Source of the DNA: Mesostigma viride
Taxonomy: Eukaryota; Streptophyta; Mesostigmatophyceae; Mesostigmatales; Mesostigmataceae
Direction: 5' to 3'
Assembly: GCA_009746045.1 (NCBI GenBank)
Contig: RPFO01002071.1
Location: forward strand, 64,001 to 126,973
Length of the DNA: 62,973 nt
The position numbers were made by a program, and so were the translations under genes. The notes beneath the pieces are model-generated. The model searched no databases, was not told where the DNA came from, and was given only the letters and a program-made list of their open reading frames with translations. Shown piece by piece: positions 56,423 through 62,973 of this stretch; the stretch's first letter is position 1, and each line of letters starts with the position of its first letter.

Positions 56423-58072
56423 ATGGTCGTTCTAACAACATTGAGCAGACCGACCAATCTCGCCACCGGGTTAACGCTCGACCCTGAAATGGAGGAGCGT
56501 GTTTCTAACATCGAAACAGACATAGATGGGCTTCAAGCTAGCGTGACGTTACTTCTTGGCATTTCACATCCATTCGATGAGTCACTCGTTGTCGACGGAT
56601 TCAAAATTTTCTACCCGAGCCAGCCGACAAATGTGCGACTCGGAGACAATTACGACGACGAGACCGCAAGCGACCCATCGGAACTTGCTTACAGTCTCGT
56701 CGTGAATGGGTATTCCTATTTTAAATCAGGGACTACTTTAGTCGACGATCTCACTCTAAATGAACCTTACCTTACGGCGAAAGTGGGAGCGACCCAGTAC
56801 CACGTCTTCGACTTTAGCCCTGATACGTTGCTAGACCCTGGTGGCAGAGTCCTGACCCGCGCGCAATTGGACTACCTTTTTGACCAACACGGGGTAGGCA
56901 AAACGTCGATAGCTAACTTGAACGGGGATTTCGTCCTCCATCTCGAAGACGGGACGACCGTGTCGCACCAAAACGCGTTCAACGTCATCAATGACCAGGA
57001 TGTGCGAGTCCAGCTGCCCTACAACGTTACGAATGGCGACGCGAGTGGAATCTGTAAGTTTACCTATCGCGACTACCACACGACCCAGGCGCGCACGGGG
57101 GAGAGCGTTGTGGACGGAGAGGTAGGATATCCATACTTTTCCGACTCTTTCTATGGTCTCGGCGGATCTCGATTTAACGGCCTCCCTCTCCGCGTGGAGT
57201 TGTTGTCTTTCGCCACGATTCGCGACGACAACCGCCGCCTTCCACTAACTGGGAGATCCTTCACCATCACGCGTACATACTCGCCACTGACGGACTGGCG
57301 AATGGGTCCGATTGACCCTGTGAACGCACTCTACTGGAGCACCAATCCAACCACCGCTAATTGGGAGGTCGTAGAGGGAACGACCCTCAAACAGGGCATA
57401 AAGATGACGACCCCCTTCGCATACCAACGCAAACTCCCCATCAGGTGGTACATGAATTCCACCCAGCTCACGCCGACCACTCCGACCATCGGCGGAGTCT
57501 CCCTCTCGCAAAACGGGGGACTGCGCGGGGAAGACGCCGTAATCACCGCGCCAGTCGCGGCAGATAGTAACAAGTATATGAACTACGAGATAGACGTCTA
57601 CAACGACTCGACCCTCACCTCCTACACCACCCACAAAGGAGGGGTGATGGTATGCGTTTCAAAAATGAGCCAACTGCACTCCGGCATCCGGACACCAAGT
57701 TCCTACATTTCATATCTAAATCCTGTAAAAATCGCGATCAACGGCGTCTACGCGGACCATGATGTGGGGTGGGGAAAGTCGTTGCCTCCTCTCACCGGTT
57801 TTCATCTGTTGGCGAACGGAGTATCTCAAGGGGCCTTGGATGGGACGTTGAAGACAACGACGTTTCAAAATCCATCCGAAGGCGATGATGTAGAACTCAG
57901 ATACAGGATCGTAACCGTAAAGGACTCGCCAAACCTGTCAGGAGGACCGTGGAGATATACGGCCCCGCTACGACTCTTCTCTAGAATCATTCTCGCGCCA
58001 CTCCGTGACCGCTGCAAGCAGAAGCTTCGAAATACTACTTTGAAGGGTCTCCCGAAAAATTCTTTTTTGTAA
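56423..58072 (+). CDS. fibre/spike-like virion protein (tentative)
   Basis: 549 residues, open throughout. Residues about 22-46 (EERVSNIETDIDGLQASVTLL) form a short coiled coil typical of trimeric fibre stalks. The rest is beta-rich, Thr/Asn/Tyr-rich and almost Cys-free, with many short strand-turn stretches, as in viral attachment or head-domain proteins. No enzyme motif is seen. The last 30 residues are basic and of different character and may follow an indel. It is the first gene of the rightward structural block. It could instead be a large minor capsid protein; the role is inferred from composition and place. Confidence 0.6.
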   Translation: MVVLTTLSRPTNLATGLTLDPEMEERVSNIETDIDGLQASVTLLLGISHPFDESLVVDGFKIFYPSQPTNVRLGDNYDDETASDPSELAYSLVVNGYSYFKSGTTLVDDLTLNEPYLTAKVGATQYHVFDFSPDTLLDPGGRVLTRAQLDYLFDQHGVGKTSIANLNGDFVLHLEDGTTVSHQNAFNVINDQDVRVQLPYNVTNGDASGICKFTYRDYHTTQARTGESVVDGEVGYPYFSDSFYGLGGSRFNGLPLRVELLSFATIRDDNRRLPLTGRSFTITRTYSPLTDWRMGPIDPVNALYWSTNPTTANWEVVEGTTLKQGIKMTTPFAYQRKLPIRWYMNSTQLTPTTPTIGGVSLSQNGGLRGEDAVITAPVAADSNKYMNYEIDVYNDSTLTSYTTHKGGVMVCVSKMSQLHSGIRTPSSYISYLNPVKIAINGVYADHDVGWGKSLPPLTGFHLLANGVSQGALDGTLKTTTFQNPSEGDDVELRYRIVTVKDSPNLSGGPWRYTAPLRLFSRIILAPLRDRCKQKLRNTTLKGLPKNSFL

Positions 58073-58456
58073 AAACAGCCACTCCGGCACCAAGCAAATG
58101 TGTTGTTTTTTCAGAGCAGCTCATAGACGGCCCATTTCTATTGTGTTTTCGGCTATATTTGGGCAGCAACGACGCTTTATTCGTTCGCAGAAAACTATGT
58201 CTTTGACGAATAAATATCACCCGGCCACGACAGATGCCCATCAGAATGGAGAAATGCGGCTACGACGCATTGGGGTATGCTGGGTATCAATCTGCACCAT
58301 AGTGACTATGCACTCGACCTGTTTGACAATCTGAAGTCGAAGGTTCGATACACGTTAAACTCAATGGAGACAACAAAACAGCTACTGGGTGGCATTTCGA
58401 AGAAAATCGGATGGAAGTGGAGCGTTATATATCCAAAACAACTCCTCAAAACTTAG
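58073..58456 (+). pseudogene. short broken frame in the structural block
   Basis: A 59-residue frame at 58277-58456 (starts MLGINLHHSDYALDLFDN, then KKIGWKWSVIYPKQLL) looks protein-coding, and an upstream frame near 58236 (MEKCGYDALGYAG) appears to lead into it with a frame change. No family recognised. It may be the remains of a small conserved gene or the start of the gene that follows. Confidence 0.4.
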
Positions 58457-59675
58457 TGAATGACTAAAATCTCAAACTCGTCCGGTATATTTACAACCAT
58501 CCTACAGACATTCTTGACCCGTACATTCCGATGCCCATCCGACCAGTTTCCACTTGAGCGGAGAGTACCACGGCGCGTATGTCTGGCCATCAAAGATACC
58601 TACAGACATAGAGTTCGACTCCTAAAAACCAACAACCTCCGGATCGTACACGCCGTCGGAGACGTGTTGGAGCTGCGTCACAGGTCCACCTCGTCGAGGA
58701 ATTGTAGCATTTTTGGCAAATATAGCGTCACAAAACCCGTACCGGGTGTGGCGGATACTTGGTTTAAGGAGCTAACACTCACGAATGAGAGTGTCATCCG
58801 CACGGTTGTTAAGTGTCCCGATGTTCAATACGGCGTGCAAATGAACCAATATACTGCCAAAATATATGGGATTCTACCAGCTCGTCAGTCGGTAAGGAAG
58901 TTTTATGTAAGACTTGGATTTTCAAACACCAAGTTGAGCAATGATCCGTTGCTTATCAGCGTAGTCGTTGGAGAAGCGTGGACTGGCGGTTTTTCTACAA
59001 CGACAATTCAAAATCCTCGTCGTACGTTGACATAACCTGTGATCATATTTCACTGGTTGATCCCAGTTACTGGTATGATCCATTTGGCGACCGTGACGTT
59101 CCAGGTATTAGATCCAACAGTATCTGGCCCGACCCGCTTTTATTTGCTTCTAGCCTAAGCTACTATTATGGTTCAAGCCTGTCGTCAATTGGCGGCAATC
59201 ACGGGATGGACGTGGCCCTGTATGAAGATGTCCGAGAAACTAGGCGTATATCGCACACGATATTGGAAGCAGATTCTTTGGTCGGTTGAGGCAGCCCATA
59301 TACGACTACCCGCTTCCGCAATTTTGGCACGGCGCCCCTGTGGCCGTGATGTCTTTCCACGACCCGGCCACACAATCGGAACTAACTCTTCCGACCGCGT
59401 TGACCAATATCCTTGTCAGGTTAACATTTGATAACAACCCACCAACGATTCTCGACATATCAAACCCATATCGCTTAACGGCTAGCGGCCTGTCCGTCTG
59501 GCCGGTAAACGTTATAATTGGCAGCAACTGGAATGTTGTTTCAGGATACGAGGAGGATGACGGGGTGTTTGAAATCGCATTGCGGATTCCTCGCATCACC
59601 ACTGACACGTCAACAAACATAGCGTTCTACGGCGTTTTGCAAGTCGCGCGCTGGAAAAATGGCCGTGTCGACTAA
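58457..59675 (+). pseudogene. second structural gene, decayed by frameshifts
   Basis: Good coding stretches alternate between frames: a piece near 58481-58553 (YNHPTDILDPYIPMPIRP), 58460-59035 in its later half (VKCPDVQYGVQMNQYTAKIYGILP), 58978-59289 (YVDITCDHISLVDPSYWYDPFG), and 59286-59675 (LTLPTALTNILVRLTFDN). Hydrophobic/aromatic patterning and Thr/Asn/Ser richness resemble a beta-rich virion protein, as in the preceding gene. At least three or four frame changes occur, so the gene is dead or badly assembled. No family assignment. Confidence 0.5.
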
Positions 59676-59722
59676 CAAGACCCTCACTTGGACGTTATAA
59701 AAATCTATGATTATATGCAGAA

Positions 59723-60226
59723 ATGGCAAGGCGTCAGAAATCAGCACGGCGCCGTCCTTCAAGTAAAAGGGGAAAACCGAAGCGTAAGGTCGCACCCCAG
59801 TCGCAGGTGACCGCTTCATCGACCAACACCATTGTCATCCACAGCGCGCCGGTCCGAAGAGCGGTGAACAAAGGGAAGGTCGCAGAGGCGCGAGGGTTCA
59901 AGGATGCCCTTCTCATGGCGTCAGTGATGGCGAACTCTAGACCGGTCGCGTACCCCCCGTTGTCCGCGTATGCCCAACCGGCCCCTGTCGCGCCGGCTCC
60001 CGAACCGGTTGTCGTCGATGAAGCAGTGGCGGCACCCCCGGAGCCTGCGGGTGTACCTGTCGGGAAACGAGTCCAGGTGGGAGGCGCGAGGTGGAAATGC
60101 CCACAACCCGGGTGTAAGAGCACGTTCGCAAACGAAAAAAACCTCCTGCTGCATCTCAGGAGGGTCCACAACACGGTCGTGGGAATTCCAAAAGAAGGCG
60201 CTGAAAAAAATCTCACAGAAGAGTAA
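59723..60226 (+). CDS. basic protein with a C-terminal C2H2 zinc finger
   Basis: 167 residues. The first 25 are strongly basic (RRQKSARRRPSSKRGKPKRK). Then come an Ala/Val/Pro-rich linker (75-115) and one classical C2H2 finger with C126, C131, H144 and H149, including the usual Phe and Leu core positions. A TATAAAAATCT stretch lies about 25 bp upstream (59695-59706). In the capsid block, a basic N-terminus plus zinc finger suggests a core or DNA-condensing protein or a virion-carried regulator. No specific family recognised. Confidence 0.75.
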   Translation: MARRQKSARRRPSSKRGKPKRKVAPQSQVTASSTNTIVIHSAPVRRAVNKGKVAEARGFKDALLMASVMANSRPVAYPPLSAYAQPAPVAPAPEPVVVDEAVAAPPEPAGVPVGKRVQVGGARWKCPQPGCKSTFANEKNLLLHLRRVHNTVVGIPKEGAEKNLTEE

Positions 60227-60228
60227 AC

Positions 60229-60396
60229 ATGAGCAGCCCGCTGTTCACTGACGCCGAGATGCTCGAGATCTCTCAATGGATGACCCTCCATCCAAATGTC
60301 CCACGAGAGTTCATTGAGGCAGCCATGCTCTACTGTAGAAGAAGCCACTCACAGGGAAGACAAGCGCGCCATGAAAAGGGCATCGGCGAAAATTGA
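60229..60396 (+). CDS. short hypothetical frame before the penton gene
   Basis: 55 residues (starts MSSPLFTDAEMLEISQWM), beginning two bases after the zinc-finger gene's stop. A second coding-looking frame (KRASAKIEEGVVKVFGTNEITSELL, about 60372-60450) follows in another register, so the true product may be longer with a frame change near 60330-60370. No family recognised. Confidence 0.45.
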   Translation: MSSPLFTDAEMLEISQWMTLHPNVPREFIEAAMLYCRRSHSQGRQARHEKGIGEN

Positions 60397-60464
60397 GGAA
60401 GGCGTCGTCAAGGTTTTTGGGACAAACGAAATTACTTCTGAGCTATTGTCAGAAGAAGTGGCCG

Positions 60465-61328
60465 ATGAAGGAGTTCATCCAGGAAACGCTGACACTCACT
60501 CTTCGCACGGAGAACCGAACTCGCGGGACGCTAGTGGATCCGGTATGGGACATCCCGGCGGGACTCCTTGACGATTATCACGACGTCGGGCTTACCCTCA
60601 TGACCATCCCGTTTGAACAGACTCACATCAGCGAAGGAAACCGATACTTCACTGTCCGTTTGTCTGGCAGCGAGTCCCCTACGAAGGTGACCTTGCCGCT
60701 CGGCTCGTACACGACTATCGAAAACCGAAAAAACATAGAGGAAGCTTTGAAGGCGGTAGATCCTGGGTTCTCGGTCACGTACAACAGGGCGACTAGTCTT
60801 TTTACCGTGACAAATGCCACCGAGTTCTCTGTCGCGGTGGATGAGCCCACGGGCCGGGTGTTGGGGCTCATGGAAGGATCATATCCTTTCACAGGTGTCC
60901 TCGCTAGCAACCGGCCAGCAACGAATGGGAGACTGAGAATGGTGTATGTATACAGCGACATCGTTCGAGGAAACGTGATATCATCGTCGACAGGCACGGG
61001 ATATGGAGGCCTTTTGGCCGTCTGTCCCAACATGTCGCAGTTCTTAGAACCCATTGTTTGGCAGGCAGCGACCCCTTTGTGGCAGCATCTCAAGGACTCT
61101 CCCAGCAACATCACGATCCGACTGCTCGACGAGGACGACGCTCCTATAACTGTCTACTCGGATTGGGCTCTTCAGCTCTCCTTCCGCATAAGCCCTCAGA
61201 AGGCGATGGGAATAGAGGCGAGGAAGATCGGGAGCGTTTTGAAGTATATGGCCCTTGACAGGACCGTCCAGCCACAAACCAGATTTATTTCTCAGCCATC
61301 TAGTACTATCGAGGACGATGAAAGTTAA
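60465..61328 (+). CDS. penton / minor capsid protein (single jelly-roll type)
   Basis: 287 residues from ATG 60465 (MKEFIQETLTL); the frame opens earlier at 60393 but the extra residues do not look native. The later part has the pattern known from PLV/Polinton penton proteins: VYSDIVRGNVISS, LLAVCPNM, a PIVWQAATPLWQHL segment, then ITIRLLDEDDAPITVYSDWALQLSFRI, the 'I-x-I-x-L-x-D-x-x-G...L-x-L-x-F-R' strand pair. It would occupy the capsid five-fold vertices. The stop overlaps the next gene's start by a few bases (61318-61328). Confidence 0.78.
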   Translation: MKEFIQETLTLTLRTENRTRGTLVDPVWDIPAGLLDDYHDVGLTLMTIPFEQTHISEGNRYFTVRLSGSESPTKVTLPLGSYTTIENRKNIEEALKAVDPGFSVTYNRATSLFTVTNATEFSVAVDEPTGRVLGLMEGSYPFTGVLASNRPATNGRLRMVYVYSDIVRGNVISSSTGTGYGGLLAVCPNMSQFLEPIVWQAATPLWQHLKDSPSNITIRLLDEDDAPITVYSDWALQLSFRISPQKAMGIEARKIGSVLKYMALDRTVQPQTRFISQPSSTIEDDES

Positions 61329-61674
61329 TTTTGGAGCAATCGGAAACGTGGCTAGACGCGTGGGAGAGTTTGCCGGCAACGCTATCAAGAGGGTCGGCGA
61401 CGGGGCGGCCATCGTGTCAGCTGTCAAGAAAGCCGGGCACGTCGCTGGCGAAGTCATCTCAAAAATTGGCGACGGGGCGCGGGCTGCCAAACAGGCGGCG
61501 GGCATTGTCGATTCCGCGCTCGGACACATCCCATCCAACATGATCGCGAAGAGTACGCTGCTCGGGAAAGCGTACTCGGTCGCAAACACTGGTCTGAGCG
61601 CCTTGTCCAACCTCGAAAGACGGGTTGATGGAGCGAAGGTAAAAAATCCCATACTCGGCCAGCTTCTTCAGTAA
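61318..61674 (+). CDS. amphipathic protein-VI-like minor capsid protein
   Basis: 118 residues (MKVNFGAIGNVARRVGEFAG), Gly/Ala-rich with repeated amphipathic helices (GNAIKRVGDGAAIVSAVKKAG, VISKIGDGARAAKQAAG). The size and composition resemble adenovirus-protein-VI-like, membrane-active internal capsid proteins proposed for PLVs and virophages. It starts inside the end of the penton gene and ends 15 bp before the major capsid gene. Assignment rests on composition and place; no catalytic motif. Confidence 0.65.
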   Translation: MKVNFGAIGNVARRVGEFAGNAIKRVGDGAAIVSAVKKAGHVAGEVISKIGDGARAAKQAAGIVDSALGHIPSNMIAKSTLLGKAYSVANTGLSALSNLERRVDGAKVKNPILGQLLQ

Positions 61675-61689
61675 AAATATCTCATTCGA

Positions 61690-62973
61690 ATGTATACACA
61701 ATCTATGGCTTCGGACAATTCCTGGTACTCGCGCGCTATCCCCAAGTCCATGCAATACCTCGTGAAGGCGCTGGGTCAGCACACGACTCAACGAGTCCAT
61801 CTCAGCACCCTCTCAGCAAGCGACGGCATCAAACAAGGGTCTGTGGTCGCGGTTCGCCTCCCCACGTCCGGGTTCGTGGACTTGCACTCCTTCGCAATGT
61901 TTTTCACGGGGACCCCCACGACCACGGCGGGGTTCGCAAAGTTCCCCGCGTACACGTCCTCCATCATCAGGCGCCTCGAGGTACTGGCAGGAGGTCAGAC
62001 CGTCGACAGCATCAACGACTACTCCCAGCTGTTCCATACGCTGCTCTCGGTGCACGGCGGTGTCGAGTACAATCTCGCGCAGGCTCCCGCTGGTTGGTCG
62101 AAGAATAAACAACATCGTCATGCTGATGGCTGGCGCTCTCACAAACAACGTGAAGGCAAACACCGCAGTGGACGGCGTCATTGACCACTTTTTGGGATTC
62201 CTGAGCGGCGAGCCTCGGATCGTGGATCTGAGTCTCTTCCCCCCCATCGAGATCCGAATCACACTCATGGACGGAGGGGTGATGCTCCTAGCGTCGCAGG
62301 CAGCTGCTGGTGGCGATCGTGGCCGTTGAGCAGCGACAGGGTTGGTTTCGAACTGAGCAACATCCACTTTAGCATCGACACGTACAGGTTCCAAGAAGAT
62401 ATCGTGGGCCAGATTTTCTCGTCCAGGCTTGCCGAGGGTGGAACTCTCTCCTTCAAGTGGCGGACGTGGCAGTCTACCAAACAGTCGCTCGGGACTCGCA
62501 CTCCCTATGCCATCAAGGCGTCGCTGTCTTCCGCGTCCGCCAGCAAACTCCTGGCGATTCAGGTTGCTGCCGGCGCGGACGTGACCAACGCATCTGGCAA
62601 TACGATGTTCAATCACATCGCGGATGGTATGACTTCCTACCAATACGACATCAACGGATCCAACCTGGCGCCTGGATACCGTACGAACGCAACGGAGGCG
62701 TGGATCAATCTGTTGTCCGCGTTCGGTGACCAAGGGAATGTTTTGTCCTGTGTCCGTGAGGGCATGACTCCTACCACGTGGCTAAACAACAACTTCACGA
62801 TGGCGTGTCACCTTAATATGCCGTGTGCCGGTCCAGAGTACATGAGCGGCCTTGACCTTCGTGGCACGGCATCGGTGGTCACGCTGCGAGTCGAGAAGGG
62901 AGCGACGGACTGCATTTCCTACATCTTCACGGAGTGCGAATCAAAGATGGACATCGCTGCAGGCAGGCAGGCA
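61690..62973 (+). pseudogene. double-jelly-roll major capsid protein, two frame shifts, cut by window end
   Basis: Frame 61690-62184 encodes the N-terminal part, with VRLPTSGFVDLHSFAMFF, a strand pair typical of PLV major capsid proteins, then IIRRLEVLAGGQTVDSINDY. The capsid-like sequence moves to a second frame between about 62085 and 62330 (NNIVMLMAGALTNN, RIVDLSLFPPIEIRITL), then returns to the first frame from about 62340 to the window edge (ELSNIHFSIDTYRF, FKWRTWQS, GLDLRGTASVVTLR). So the two shifts, near 62090 and 62330, compensate. Either they are assembly indels or the copy is inactivated. It would form the pseudo-hexameric capsomers. The C-terminus lies beyond the window. Confidence 0.85.

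Larger units (their letters stand above)
49837..62973. mobile_element. integrated polinton-like virus (PLV), right end beyond the window
   Basis: Within 12.5 kb lie a D5-type primase-helicase, tyrosine recombinase, FtsK/HerA packaging ATPase, penton/minor capsid protein, amphipathic VI-like protein and double-jelly-roll major capsid protein. This is the core set of polinton-like viruses; a tyrosine recombinase with D5 helicase, rather than retroviral-type integrase with protein-primed polymerase B, separates it from canonical Polintons. Genes form two blocks diverging at 56.4 kb. Left limit is set at the first TTTCCC-GT-GGGAAA motif; no terminal inverted repeat can be checked because the right end is not included. 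Several genes are frame-broken. Confidence 0.87.

Noticed and set aside
58098-58334. 78-codon plus-strand frame in the structural block
   Set aside because: Composition is poor; the better coding signal is in the other frames over the same bases.

Overview
The window looks like a repeat-saturated stretch of a nuclear genome from a unicellular eukaryote, probably an alga. The reasons are several families of LTR and non-LTR retrotransposons, several DNA-transposon-like elements, long tetranucleotide microsatellites, an interstitial CCCTAAA telomere-type array, no bacterial-style operons outside a virus, and a large integrated protist-type DNA virus. A green (prasinophyte-like) alga is a guess from overall character and the plant-type telomere repeat, not something the sequence proves. 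I see no confident host housekeeping gene.

Left part (1-19.4 kb): remains of an older minus-strand retroelement (an integrase-like fragment at 1.8-2.2 kb and a retropepsin-like fragment at 19.7-20.0 kb) are split by a young LTR retrotransposon, 2616-19380. It has near-identical 670/668-bp LTRs, a CGCCG target duplication, a polypurine tract and a Gag with a CCHC knuckle, followed by a decayed retropepsin. It has no reverse transcriptase or integrase, so it is a TR-GAG-like non-autonomous element. A 7.9-kb DNA transposon (8895-16832, 29-bp inverted repeats, TA duplication) sits inside it. That transposon in turn holds a 1.35-kb TTAA-flanked piggyBac-like element, a LINE tail and about 1.1 kb of microsatellite.

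Middle part (20-44 kb): two copies of a LINE with a C-terminal restriction-like endonuclease (23.7-25.6 and 39.1-41.1 kb), a second diverged gag family on the minus strand (25.6-28.5 kb and perhaps 31.9-32.7 kb) interrupted by a 3.4-kb inverted-repeat transposon, and fragments of another LINE family. There is also an unusual 662-bp element bounded by two identical 78-bp perfect palindromes with an ACACT duplication and a box-B-like motif, a related hairpin cluster at 34.7-35.25 kb, and an inverted 3' end of the young LTR element (41958-43751).

Right-centre (43.7-49.9 kb): a belt of satellites and minisatellites: a GGTTACCGG-type satellite, a 50-bp unit carrying CACGTG, a 152-bp palindrome-rich unit, GGGA and TTAA tracts, telomere repeats and a 162-bp unit.

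Right end (about 49.8 kb to the window edge): an integrated polinton-like virus (PLV). Two divergent gene blocks meet at 56.4 kb. The leftward block encodes a coiled-coil/AT-hook protein, a FtsK/HerA-type packaging ATPase, an AT-hook protein, a tyrosine recombinase and a D5-type primase-helicase. The rightward block encodes a fibre-like protein, a decayed second structural gene, a basic C2H2 zinc-finger protein, a penton/minor capsid protein, an amphipathic protein-VI-like protein and a double-jelly-roll major capsid protein cut by the window edge. ATPase, recombinase, penton and amphipathic genes are open; primase-helicase, second structural gene and major capsid gene carry frame breaks. This is therefore either a decaying provirus or a true provirus with assembly indels.
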